A stretch of DNA of 64,000 nucleotides from Ailanthus altissimus (taxonomy: Eukaryota > Streptophyta > Magnoliopsida > Sapindales > Simaroubaceae), in assembly GCA_946807835.1 (NCBI GenBank), contig OX327706.1, forward strand, positions 21,379,001 through 21,443,000, in the 5' to 3' direction. Numbering within the stretch: position 1 is the stretch's first letter; every line of letters starts with the position of its first letter. Both the position numbers and the translations under genes were made by a program. The notes beneath the pieces are model-generated. The model did not search any database. It was given only the letters and a program-made list of their open reading frames with translations, and was not told the origin of the DNA. Of the stretch, positions 1-12,770 are shown one piece after another.

Positions 1-120
1 AAAAAGAAGAAGATCTAATGATGCAACAAACAAGAATGTAAAACTAGTTTATGGGCCTTATAAACGGCTTTTTTACAAATGGATCTGAGGATGGGCCAGG
101 ATTAGCACTCTGGAAATTTA

Positions 121-264
121 AGGCTGTAGATGGGCCAGAAGTTTCCTAACCTGTCATTAGGTTACAGCCACAACCATAAGACATGAATTGATGTTTTAAC
201 AAGGGACAAGAAAAAGCTCGGCCACCTTAATTTAGTGTGAGATTTTAGGCACGATTCACAGGCT
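121..264. repeat. Diverged dispersed repeat, copy 1
   Basis: It shares blocks with 1893-2062 in the same orientation: GGCTGTAGA, CATTAGGTTACAGC, CCTTAATTTAGT and TTTTAGGCACGATTCA. The two copies are about 1.77 kb apart. The origin is not recognised. Confidence 0.7.
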
Positions 265-1892
265 ACGTGAAGAACAGTTTATAAATACTTTAAGATAGAG
301 AGCTAAAGTAGATTTGGCTAGTGTTGAATAACTTCACTTTAGAGGCTGAGGTGATGTTTGATTGGAAGAAAAGAATATAATAAAATGAAAGGAGGAAAGA
401 AATAGACAAAAAGGAAGATGGAATGCGATTCTTATGTTTGGTTGAAGTATTGAATTAGGGTGGGGTTATTTATATATTTATTTCTCTTAAATAAAAAGTA
501 AGATTGAGTTATTTGCACCCACTACTTTTCTCTAACACCTTTTCTTTATCAAAAGGTTTTATTATTGATGTAGAGATTTAGAGGGACGAAAAAATATTGT
601 ATTATTTATTATATTCTACTTAATAAATATTTATAGAATTTATAATAAATTAAAATAAGAAAATGATAAATGTAAAAAAGAAATAACTTTAATATGAATA
701 AGCTAAAGTAAAAAGAATAAATTAAAATAGAAAAAGATAAATCTAAAAAAATAGGTTTAATAGGTTGAGAAGCTAAAAAATATAATTCTTAAGAAATTTT
801 TTTTTAATTAAACTAAATTTCTTGATTTTTTTTTTATCAAAATTGAGAGAGAGAGTTTGTGAAAGTTTTGAAATAGTATATAGAAGAGAATTATTACATG
901 AGATTTTGATAGAGATATAATTAATTAAGGGTAATTTTGATATTTTTTATTTTGTATATTTAAAATAATTTTTTAAAATTTTATTAATGAGCATTTTCAA
1001 AAAAAAAAAAAGGTTCAAAAGCAGTTGTAATGGTAGTATTATATGATAATATTATAGAGTTTGTAGTGCATTTTGTACCTATTAACATTGAGGTTTGAGT
1101 TTAAATTCTTATCTCCCTTGTGTATGTGTGTATTTTTTTTATAAAAAAAGTGGGTTAAATAGTCCATCGAAAGAATAATTTAATATTTATAATTTAGACA
1201 AAAATACCCATAAATTTTAATTGTTTATATTTAATGATTTTTCTATAAACTCTAACGGTAATTTAAATAAACATAAATTTTCATTTTAGAATAAACTTAG
1301 TCTAATTCATAGAACTAAATAATTAAAATATTATTTTTTTCCAAACAAGAATATTATTTTAATTCCCAAGACTATAATATATATAAATGTTTTTTTAGAA
1401 AAAAAAAGTTAATGTTTCATGTGTAAATTATTCTTTTAAAAAATTATTATATTAGGTAAATGATTATTTAATATTGAATTGTCGAAGTTTTTTTTAATTA
1501 AATAACTCTTTATTTTATGATAAAAAGGTTATACAAGATTCGGATTTTGTTCATCAATCGACATAATCACGAAAGTCATTGTTGTTTGATAATCGTTTAA
1601 CAATGAAAATAAATATGACTAGAACTCCATGCCATCTCTGTGGTAAAATTAGACGTCATCTGATAATGGTAATAGAGGGAAGGTATAACAATGAAAACAA
1701 AATACACATGCGTATTTTGGTGGCACTTGACCGAATAACTTGTTTATGCCTTTTATTTTTTATTTTATAAAACAATTAAAAAATATTATGGATTATTTAA
1801 CCAGTTGTTAATTAATTAATTATTTTTATATTATGTTTTTTAAAATTAATTTTCTGATGGGCGTGGGTGCTAGCACATACACCGAGATGTCT
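265..1892. other. AT-rich intergenic DNA
   Basis: No gene is supported. 1020-1145 has a weak SINE-like appearance (GAGGTTTGAGTTTAAATTC resembling a decayed B box, then a TGTGTATGTGTGTA run and T/A tail), too diverged to call firmly. Confidence 0.5.
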
Positions 1893-2062
1893 AGGGCTGT
1901 AGAGGGACCAAAATTGCCTAGCCTACCATTAGCCATTAGGTTACAGCTTATAGTCGAAGACATTGATGGCATGGCTGCAAAAAGGAAAGAAAAATTGAAG
2001 TAAAACAAGAAGGCTCAGCTACCCTTAATTTAGTAAGAAATTTTAGGCACGATTCATAGTCT
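1893..2062. repeat. Diverged dispersed repeat, copy 2
   Basis: Partner of 121-264, in the same orientation and with the same order of shared blocks. It may be an old tandem or segmental duplication. Confidence 0.7.
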
Positions 2063-5000
2063 TAGGTTAACAACATTTTACTGAAAGTCAATTATTGAAT
2101 GAATGCATTGGTTCAAGTGTTTCTTTGTCCTAATCTTATGGCGTGCTGGGATCATAAACAGTAGTTTTGAATTCTTGCCCTTTTAATGAACTTAATTGCC
2201 CTAACAACTAGAGTTGCATTGATTGATTTACATAGACAATAGACCCAATGCTTTACAAGTTCAACGTATTCTTATGCCGTATAACTCATTCACATATCTT
2301 ATGTTTAGGAATTGCAGTGATCTTGAGAACCAACCACTGCTAGAATGGGAAAGTTTCCAAAACAAGGCCATGAATATGGCCACCTACCTACTGCTTTGAT
2401 TTGAGACATGGGGACGCCTCCGATATAAATATTGCATTCAAAAGTAATTGGCCCTCAAAATTTTGTCTGTCGTATCCTTTTCATTAAAGTGGGATTAGGA
2501 TTTGACGTATCCCCTAACCAAGTGAAAGTACCATTTTAACTACCCTTTTTACTACCAATATTTGAGTGTTTCATCTTTGGTCCTTAACATAAATTAATGT
2601 ACCGAAAATCTTAAATTTTGAGTTTCTTTTGCTGGAGTTATCATCTTTTTAACTCGTATTGCATAAAACTAATTCAATTACGAGTGAAATTTGAATGTCA
2701 CATGAGATATGAATGCCGAGACGACATTATAGTAAATTGTTAGTACAATGTTCAATATTTATTGAGAACAACGTTATTAAGTAGTTGTTGGGTAATTAAT
2801 GGCCATGTCTCCGTAAAAGGAACGGTGGGTATCAAACGGCGAGTAACATGACAAGTCACAAAAAATTGTTAAAATTGAACAAGAAGATCTAAGGAGGAGG
2901 ACAATAAATGGACCCAATATCATGTGACTCGCGTTTAAGGCATATAGATGATTTCCTCGTATGAATCAAGTAAGAGGCAAGGGCAAGGGTGCAGTCATGA
3001 ACTGTTAAGCTCGTAGAAAATTTAAATTCACATAAAAGAGTTGTGGCTTTTTAACTGATAATGCTATGTATGGCCATGTGAATGCAGCCTTCTTGTTTTT
3101 TCCACCACAAAGCTAAAAGCTCTTGTTCTTGAATCTTTATTGCAAGCCTTTGTCCACTTTCTTCTCCCCGTATATGGTCCCCTCTCTCGATCGCTTTTTT
3201 ATGTTGACAAAACAAGTTGTGCCTGTACTGGGAAATACATACAAAAACAAGCAACCTCTAGCTTACATTTCTGGCTTTTCCAAATTGAGAAATGGGCGGT
3301 TGTTGCCATTATGTCTAATGTGTGATAACTATCAACTTTCTCCTAGGAAAATCTTGGCCGTTTCTTTTCTTCTTTTTCTTTTTTTTTTAATACACTTTTA
3401 ATTTTTTGGGACCAATTTACAAGTTAGAAAATACAAGAGGATGGGTTGTCTCTTTACAGGTTTTGGGACCGTTTAAATTTACAGTTAAAAATTATATAAT
3501 AGCCACCTGACTTGAACATAAAGAGTTGTTACGGCCACTCCATTGGTGCCAGCCACTAATCTTATTTTCTTTATGCTCCTCAAATTCTATTAAGATGACT
3601 AACTTTCACTTGACGGGTGGTCTGCTCTTTATTCAAACTTAAATTCTACACTATTAAAATGGAGGTCTAACTCGATTCTTGGTGGCAAAATGCTTAGCGA
3701 ACACAGACTTTTAAACACTTTCCTTTCATCCATTGAAATCAGGTGATTTAATTTTTTATTTTTGATTTTTTAATTTTTGGAGCAATTTTCGGACCAGTAC
3801 TTCTATACAAAGTGTTGCCCTAATCTAGGTTTATTTAAATTGCAAACTTTGGATCTCTAGTTCTAGCAAATCTAACAAACAAGTTGGCTTGTCCTATACA
3901 AGTTGTTAATGTTTAACATTTTTCATTGCCTCACAAATATATTCTCCTTCAAATGGCATGGCTGATGGCTTCAGTACAATTGTACAATAAATGTTACCAA
4001 AGCTAAAGACAATTCCAGAACAAATTTCCTTGAATATTATATCTGTCATCCATAAAATAAGCCACCCTATATGTGGATTTTTGGCCTTTTGGCCTCCTTA
4101 ATTTGTAGCTTCTGATATAATTAATTCTTTTTCCATCTCAATATCTTGTCTATTGCTTTTAATATCGATTTAATTTGGGTTTCATATCTGTCAAAAGAAT
4201 CTAAACTCAACTTAGCAAATGGGAGTTCACAAACAATGCCTTTTTCTCCCTTGGCCTTGGATGCATCACAAATAATGCTTTATGCAAAAAAAAAAAAAAA
4301 AACAAGTGAACTACCTCCAAATGACAATTGTGCAATACCGAATTTTGATAGCTAAATAATTTTGAAGTGAATGATGATAGGCTTTGATGGTGATCATTCA
4401 ACTGCAACTCAATATTAGCTTTAGTTTAGTTTTCTAAATGATGAACAAATATAAAACTAAACTTCATATTACAACTGAATGCAACTCCAAATTTCTTGTA
4501 TTATATTTATCCCAACTGCAACAAAGCTACAGTCTCAAAACTATCACCCCTTATATGCAAAATATTCATAAAATAGGGATAAAAATATGTTAAAATTAAA
4601 GCTAAGTTAATATTAATTAATTAGTTCTTTTCCTTTTTTTCTTTTAAAAAAGTTGCAGTACAATTCAATCTTAAATGAAGATTCATTTCAACACATTCAA
4701 AGTGAATTAAATATTGGTTAATTTGTTATAAATTAAAAAAAAAATCTAATTAACAATATAATAGAATAACAATGGTGCTGTATTTACAAGCGATAATCAT
4801 AATTAATAATATTTGTAGTAGCACCAATCATAGAATAAATATATCGATTGAACTAAACTATACAACATATAAATGCAATCTACTAATAATAATAGAAGGT
4901 TGAAATTAAGCTACATATAGCTAATTAGAGGTTAGATTTTCAGAAAGTAGAACATGTAGAACTGAAGTATGATATGTATTTCATAACCTGGAGTAATTAA

Positions 5001-7177
5001 GAACTTTTAATCATTTTCTTTCTAATCTTGCCAGCAAACTAGGAATACTCCACATCTTTTCAGTTGAATTATTGGCATCAATCAGTAGACAAATGTGGGG
5101 GCTAAGATATTATATGTATTTATATCTAGATCCACCCACTTCGCCACGTGTATCTATGATATAGTTGCTCCCACTAAAATCTTTTTGTTCACAAAATCAA
5201 ATCCCTCTTGCCCATCGCTATTTACCACAGTACATTAAAAGGACCAAGTTGCTCTCGAGGGCATGGCTTTGTACTTTGTAGTAGAATTTATATAAATTAT
5301 GTCAAATTATCAGAGTTTGAATCTTGAGATAGATAGGAATAAAAATCTTTTAGATGCTAGTCCACCTTTTTTTTTTTTAAGAATAAAAAAAAAGACAAAT
5401 TTTTTAATTAAAAAAAAGAAGTCAAAGAAAGGAGTGAGAGAATCATTTGCATTATTATATACATCCACGTGACTCACGTTACCATTAGGTAATCGAAGAA
5501 ATATATATATATTATCCATGTGGGTCTCGGTTGAGTCGAAACGGTGTAGATTTGCCAACAGTTTCCAGTAAGATACTATGGACACCGTCCGATATTTTAA
5601 TCAACATGGGTCCGGGTCCAGGTCCAGCTCATCAAGAGTGTTGAATTGTATGATACTGTAATCTACAGAATCAGAAATACGATTTGGTTGTATGATACAA
5701 TGATCCGTTGAAAATTGAGATGAAATCAAGCTAAATCATTGTTTAAGATATACATTTCATCCATTCGTGATGGTACGATTATGGGTTTTTCATTTTATTT
5801 TTAAATATATACATGGCTTTCTTTTATTTTTTTTTAAGAGATATATCTATATATCTTTTCTTAAAATTTTGACAAAAATTTATTTAAGAAAAAATAGATA
5901 ATTATAGAAAATAATTTACCATATTTAAACGTAGAAAATGCCGTGTGAATGTGGTCAGGATTAAATCTTGTATAAGGTGGAAATTAAATGATAACATCAT
6001 TAGCAGTATTGTATTACTGTTTACTATTAATAATTATTTATATTATGTTGAAGGCGGAACCAAAAATTAGGGTGAGGAGAGTCAAATATTAAAATTAAAA
6101 ATTATATTAGATTAGAGTTTAATTATATAAGAGTTTTAATATCAAACATAAAATTTTAAGAGGTTAAATAATAAAAATATTTATTTTAGAAGATACGAAT
6201 TATAAAATAATATTATTAAGTTAAAAAAAAATGAAGCTTGGGGGCCATTGGCCCTAGAACCCAAAGCAGTTCTGCCACTATTTATATTTAATATGCATAG
6301 TCTTACACTTATGAAAATAGAATATAAAGTAGTCTTATACCTTATAAATAGTATCTCAAAATTTTCATTTTAAATTAATGTATTAAATAATTATTAGGCG
6401 GTCAAATTATACAGCTTTCAAAATTAACATTACATCATTTTATTATCCAATAATTACTTAGCACATGATAGAAAGAATTGAGAGATATAGTATTATTACA
6501 CAAAAATTGTATCCTAATTAGTTGTTGACTTTTTATTACTTATTAATATGATAGTTATACAATACCAATCAATAATGAATACATTATATACTACAACAAT
6601 TGAAATATAAATTTTAAAATTAAGATTCTCCCATAAACTAAGTTTACCTAAATTTTTAAAAATCATTTGACACGTGTTCTGTATTAAATATAGGTGGTCA
6701 ACATATATATATTATTAGTTTTATTTTTAACAATCACTAACCATATGTTATTATTTGTTTAAGTAAAAACTCAACTTACGAGAGGATTGGATTGTAAACT
6801 TTATATTCTAACTATGTAAAATAATACTATTAATGTAAAGTAATGTTACAGTTGTATCTTAAGTAAATATGTGTTAAATAATTATTGGATAGTAAAATAG
6901 TAAAAACTTTAAAATTATCTATTACGTTTAATGATTACTTAACATACTATTACTTGGGATACAAACTTGAAATTTGTAATATTATTTTATTGTTGTACAC
7001 GAATTTGATTTATCAAAATTATTTAACAGATGTATTTTATTTATTTATTTATTTTTGCAATGACTATTAATTTTCTTTTTCTTTTTTCAAACTAAATAGC
7101 TATTCGAAAAAATATATATTATAGTCACTTTCAACATCTAAATATAACATAATATCGTTTTAATTGAATGACAAAAT
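2063..7177. other. Intergenic DNA, nothing gene-like seen
   Basis: Short open frames lack family motifs, splice logic or neighbours. 5290-5400 has a SINE-like tail (AGTTTGAATCTTGAGATAG, then an oligo-T run). 6370-7140 contains AT-rich, weakly mutually similar segments (AATAATTATT with CACGTGTTCTGTATT) of the kind seen in decayed MITEs. Confidence 0.45.
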
Positions 7178-7190
7178 GCATTGTTTACTT

Positions 7191-7327
7191 TTTTTTTAAT
7201 GTACAATACAAACACGCCATACAACACATACACACACTCATCCCCATCTCACAATATACGGGATTGAACTCTAAACTTGATGAGCATCAAAGGAGGGGCT
7301 AATCAATTTGACTAGCACCCTCAGCTC
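7191..7327 (-). mobile_element. SINE-like element, minus orientation
   Basis: On the minus strand there is a B-box-like GAGTTCAATCCC (+ strand 7261-7272) and a GAGTGTGTGTATGTG stretch, and it ends in an oligo-A tail (+ strand T-run from 7191). GCATTGT occurs on both sides (7178-7184 and 7328-7334), consistent with a target duplication. It is tRNA-derived in appearance. Confidence 0.6.
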
Positions 7328-8925
7328 GCATTGTCTTTTTACTTAACTAATGAAGTTTGAGTCTCGTTATTATATATAATATTAGATTTATTCTCTTTTA
7401 TCTTAATTGATCCCTTCACCATTATTTTATAAGAATAAATATCTTAATTGAGTAAAATGCAAGTCTAATCTAAACGGGTCTTAATAAATTATTACTATAT
7501 TATATATATAATGGGCAAACAAATTTAAAAATAATTATTAATTTTATTATCTTTAGTTATAACTTTAAAAGAATTTTTTTATTTTTATAAAATAATTTCA
7601 TAATTATGGCTAAAATCTTTTTTTAAATTAAAAAAAGAAAAAAAACCATGAAAGGGGGACGTGACTGTTAAAGAGTTTGAAGTTTGAAAAGTTAGGTGAA
7701 ACGTGAAGTTGAAAACAGTAGAGACCGAGAGAGAGGGAATGGGAGCATTAGAGATTGTGTAATGTTAATGTATGGACTGTGGAGTGTGAATTTGGGAATG
7801 TAAAGCTAGATCAACGTAGGTTTTAGATTTTCAGAAATCAGAACCTTATATTATTTGTTAGCTACCGTCTGACTAGTAGCGGTGAAATCCCATTTCAAAC
7901 CTCAAGCCTTTTCTTTCTTTTCTTTTTTAATATTGATATTACACGAGACATTTATTAAAATAATAAATTATTTTGACACGTAAAACAAGCAGAGGAGATC
8001 TCTATTATGAGAGAGATTAATGTACTGTTTTAATATCTGTGGGATTTAAATCCTCAGCCTCAAATTAGAGAGCTGCACAAGTTGAATGCATGTAATTGAG
8101 TAAGCACTCAAGTGCCTTATCTCTTGTTTTTTTTTTAATCATTAATAAATATAATATTATTGATTACATTTTAAGAACGTTAATATAAAATCAGATAAAT
8201 TATTAAAACCCTATTAAGATATGTTACAATCTAATTTTTTTTTATTATAAAAAATTCAAACATCTCTATTATAAGAGACTATTTCTACAACCAGGATATT
8301 TGTCATTATTAAAGATAAAAAAATTCTAATAGCACGTAAGAGTGACAAATTCTTTTTTCAAAAGATATAAAAACTATTCTCATATAAGAGAAATGTAAAT
8401 TACACCATTATATTATTATTAATATTCTCCTTTAATTACACTAATTAATTCTTTTAATATTTTAATCAACGTTAACAATAAAGTCAAAGAAAAATTCTCA
8501 AGTTGACCAAATCTTTTAATTAAGTTATTTTTATAGAGTTTAAATAACTTAAACTATAATAATCAAATTTAATTTTTTTTAATCATTTTACCCTTACTCT
8601 TAAAATAAACAAAAGCAAAAAAATTTATTTAAAAAAAAAATTAAAACCTACCGACACTCCTCTTTCTCTCTCTCGTGGTTAACAAATTTTTTGTTAAATC
8701 CACTCTAAAATTTGAAGATTAAAGTTAAATTATTTAATGTGAAGTGAAAAAATAGAAAATAAGAGAAAATTGATAAGTTTATTTTTTAAATTTAGTTTTT
8801 TATGATTTTGAGTAATTTTTGTACTTAATTGTTAGAAATGTATAGATGCAGTATGAAAAATAAGTTAAAAATGTGTGTGAAATAAAAAATGGTTGGGAAT
8901 AGCGGATTTTGACCATTTTTTTACC
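7328..8925. other. AT-rich intergenic DNA
   Basis: I see no gene, RNA or clear element borders here. There are poly-A/T runs and short open frames only. Confidence 0.5.
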
Positions 8926-9122
8926 TTACACGCGCTGGTGCGTGTTTATATGCGCTTCACGCGGCAGGCACGTAGAAACACGCACCACCGAGTTTAGGCC
9001 CATGCCGTTGGGCGCATACTGTGGACTGCGTGGTGTGCGCCCGACTGTGTGCAGCGTGCCACATGGCCCGAGCCTGACAGCGGGTCGTCGGTTGCCACGT
9101 GACACCAAAGCAAGGCGCCACA
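8926..9122. repeat. GC-rich island 1 in AT-rich DNA
   Basis: A sharply bounded stretch rich in CGCG, TGCGC and GGGCGC words (ACACGCGCTGGTGCGTG, TTCACGCGGCAGGCACG) sits inside DNA that is otherwise mostly A/T. Frames are open on both strands only because the composition is GC-rich. No protein family is recognised. Confidence 0.7.
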
Positions 9123-9504
9123 TAACAATTTTTTTGTTATTAATTTTAAAATATATGTTATGAATTATTTTGTAAGTTCAACCACAATATTGCATCATCA
9201 TCATTTTCAAGTGGAATGGGTCTCAACTTTTAGAAGATGACAAATTCTTCTCAATAACGCTCTATTTCTAATATTTTATTAAACTTCCATGTGTATATTT
9301 TGATATCCGATGTATCTTTTAAAACCATCACTACAGCTCTCTCATCTTCCCCTAAAATATATAATAGTCAAAATTTGCTACATGATCAACGGCACCTGAA
9401 AAAATATAACGTAATTTTAATTTAATTATATATACAACTAAATTAAAAATAAAAGTGAATATATAAATATATACAAATATATATTTAATATAAATATATA
9501 AAAA

Positions 9505-9632
9505 AAAAATTGGTGCCACGACAGTGCGCAACCATATGTGTGCATGAGCGCCTTGTTGCAATTGGTGCAGGCACGAGGCGTCGCCCTAGCAACAACTGCA
9601 CTTGTAGCCACGCGCCCTCTCACGCACTATCC
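9505..9632. repeat. GC-rich island 2 in AT-rich DNA
   Basis: A second island of similar composition (GTGCCACGACAGTGCGC, GCACGAGGCGTCGCCC, CCACGCGCCCTCTCACGC). Smaller patches with GGTGCATAAAAG...ATGCGCC (9985-10022) and GTGCGAGAGCCC (10259-10270) follow. They may be pieces of one decayed retroelement. Confidence 0.6.
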
Positions 9633-12479
9633 GTGATAATCGAATTTAATCATCTATTACATTTCTCATCTATTACACTCATTTTAAATATAAATATAAA
9701 CATTACTACTAATTAATAAATAAATAAAATAAACTTACTAGTTTTCAACTTCAATTTATTCTTCTAAATCTTCAAAATATCGTCGCATTTAAAAAATATC
9801 TTCAAAATTGATAACATATTTAAGATCTCTTTTAAGAGAGGTGAATTTACGAGAGAGAAACTTTTAAGACGATTAAATTTTAAGAGGAGAATGATATTAT
9901 TTTGTGAGGGGTAAAATAAGAACAAAATAGTATATTTAATTTAATATATTACATATTTAAATAAAATAAAATAAAAAATTTACGGGTGCATAAAAGTCTT
10001 GCATGGCATATGCGCCTCAAGGCTTTGTTTTTTATTTTATTTTATTTTAACTTGTTTTTAATTTATTTTTAAATTAATTAATTTATAAAAAAATAAAATA
10101 TTATTTAATTAAATAATTTATATTATTTAATTACAATATAATTTTTGTCATTAATTTAATAAAAACGAAAAATTTTATTTTTTACTATTTCATTTATTTT
10201 ATATTAAATAAAAATTTTATTTTTTAAATTTATTAAAAAAAAACCACCAAAGGTTGTTGTGCGAGAGCCCAACAAGTTTTTTTTTAATTTTAAAATTTTA
10301 CGTTTTAACTTATTTTTAATTCAACTATAAAAAAATAAAAGTTAATTAATTAAATAATTCATATTATTTAATTATAATATTAATTTTTTAAAATTATTAT
10401 TGTTATTATAAATAATTTTTTTTCATAATTAATTATTGAAAATTTTATGTTTTTAATTAATTTATAAAAAAATTTAAATAATAAATTATTAAAATTACAA
10501 TAAAAATAAAATAATCAACGTAATATATATTTAGTTAATAAAATTTAAAATATTTGATTTCATTTAAAATTTTTTTATATTTTAAATTACTAGTCAACTT
10601 CAAAATTTTGTCTAAAGTCAATACAAAATAACTTCACAACAAAAAAAATATATATATAACAGTTGAAATTTGAGTTGCCAATAGAATTGTTCAATTTGAA
10701 TGACCAGAGAATGAAGCTAGACTAAGCTTGACTGCCGGTCAGCTATGGCTGCTTTGGACGCATAAGCCATAAGCTTCGCAGTCGTTGGCAACAGCGGACT
10801 GCGTTACATGGGCTATAAGCCTCATCTCTTGTTCTTGATTTGGCTCTTTTGGATTTTCATTTTTACTTCCCATTTGGTACTCCTAAAAGTACATTCACCA
10901 AAATGGTAAAAAAAAAAAACAAACAGGAATGCTGAATGATTTTTTTTTATAATGAAAATGTAAAATCCTTCAGATAGATTCGACTTTTTTGCTTGCATTT
11001 AAAGGATATGTCACTTCTCTTTCCTTTATTTTAATCTAATTATTGTGATTTATTAAATTCAAATATTTCTATATTTTATAAAAAATTTGAAAAAAATATC
11101 AATTTATAATTCTTTCTTTATCACTTTGAAACTTTATTTTACTTATATTTAATACAATATTATATTTATTCTCAAATATTTGAAATGAAGTCCATTACTG
11201 CTTTTATTTCAAGCGATTGAACTTTGAACACAAACACAATCATTAACTTGACCTGAATATTATATCAGATCAGAATTTTATAATAATAACAATAAGATAT
11301 AAATTTCCTGGAATAGAAATATCAAATAAATTTATATCTTTCTCAAAAAAGGTATAAACACATATGATATTTCTAGTCCACAAAAATTTAAAAAATAATG
11401 ATAATCTACTGAAGGAACAAAGGCAGCCCAATCATGCAGCCGGCCCACCTCTCGTTCTCTCTAATTTTTTTTGTTCTCCGAATTTTGATTGACGGATTGA
11501 ATAATATTTGAATTTGATGGAGATCTTTTGGGAAGATTTGAAACAACTTGTGATGCAACCATTTTGGAATCATGCGAAAATTTTATTATCTCGTTGGATT
11601 CCTTGTCAGGATTTTTTTTTTTTATATATAAACTTTTTAAAGAATAAAATATTTATGATAATAATAATAATAATAATTTAATTTTTAGGATACGATCTTT
11701 ACCATTTATGGGAAGTACACATGAAGGGCAATCCCATATCTTTTCCTAAATATTCCACTTTCATAATGCAAAATAAACAAATCATTCTTTTGCTAACAGT
11801 TGATGTGCAAATTAGGTATATATGTAAGTTAGGTGTCCCTCGTAGTGGGGTGAATTGCCACATTTATTTATTGCATACTTTTTCTTATGCTACAATTTGA
11901 TTTGATTATTACCAAAGTTTTAGTGTATAGGGATAGTTTAGTTTTAAGTTAGATTGCATTTTCTTTTTCTTTTTCTTTTTCCATTATATTAAGATATGGG
12001 TTATTTAACTTGTATCACAAGAGCATATGTTATTAGGTTTAACTTGAGGAGAGAGAGAGAAAGAGAGCGAATGTATGGTATAACTCTGAAAATTTAGAAC
12101 TTGTTCGAGATTCTTAAATCGAATGTTAAATATTAAATTACTGATTCAATGATTAAGGATGTATTAGAAATTAATTTTTGACGTTGCTTAAAACATTATT
12201 AAATAGTAACTTTTGATAAATAAATAATATATATATACACTTTTTTGAATTAAAAAGATATTGGGAATACTTTTTTTGAAAAAGCATTTGATGAGTATTT
12301 TTTTAAGAAACGGATTTAATAATATTGTGACCAATAGTATGTGAGGTTTTACCCTTGTGATAAGTTATGTGTATTTTCTTAATTGAGGTCAAGAATTTGA
12401 GTCTTGACGGATGTTAAAATGGTTGATTTATACATTTTGTTTGATGAAAGTCTTATAATTTGAGTGTGATGTGCTTAAA
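9633..12479. other. Extremely AT-rich intergenic DNA
   Basis: It consists of poly-A/T and TTTATTTTA-like sequence, with an (ATA)n microsatellite at 11649-11673. A more balanced block at 10700-10830 (CTGCCGGTCAGCTATGG, GGACGCATAAGCCATAAGC) belongs to no family I recognise. A GA run lies at 12047-12063. Confidence 0.5.
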
Positions 12480-12770
12480 ACTGTACATATTACTTTCGAT
12501 AAAATGTGTTTAAAATTATACATATTACTTATGATGATCCCGTAACTTAATTCAAACAGAGTGTACTACAAATATGTATGTGTTGTTCTAAAAAAAAAAA
12601 TTTATTGTATAATCTAAATATAATATCAAGTTTGGGGTAAGATGTGCTCAAAATTACACATATTGTTATCATTGATCCCATAACTTAGTTCGGATGAGAT
12701 GTGCTTAAAAAATATGTATTACTCTTAAAAAAATTATTGTTGTATAATCTAATATAATATCAATAATATA
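12480..12770. repeat. Two-unit direct repeat of ~140 bp
   Basis: Units begin near 12480 and 12638. They share ATGTGCTTAAAA/ATGTGCTCAAAA, TGATCCCGTAACTTA/TGATCCCATAACTTA and TGTATAATCTAAATATAATA/TGTATAATCTAATATAATA in order. The copies are diverged and non-coding. Confidence 0.65.

Noticed and set aside
8909..9163. Open frames of 65-84 residues on both strands
   Set aside because: They are open only because the island is GC-rich. There is no motif, no family and no plausible promoter or exon context.
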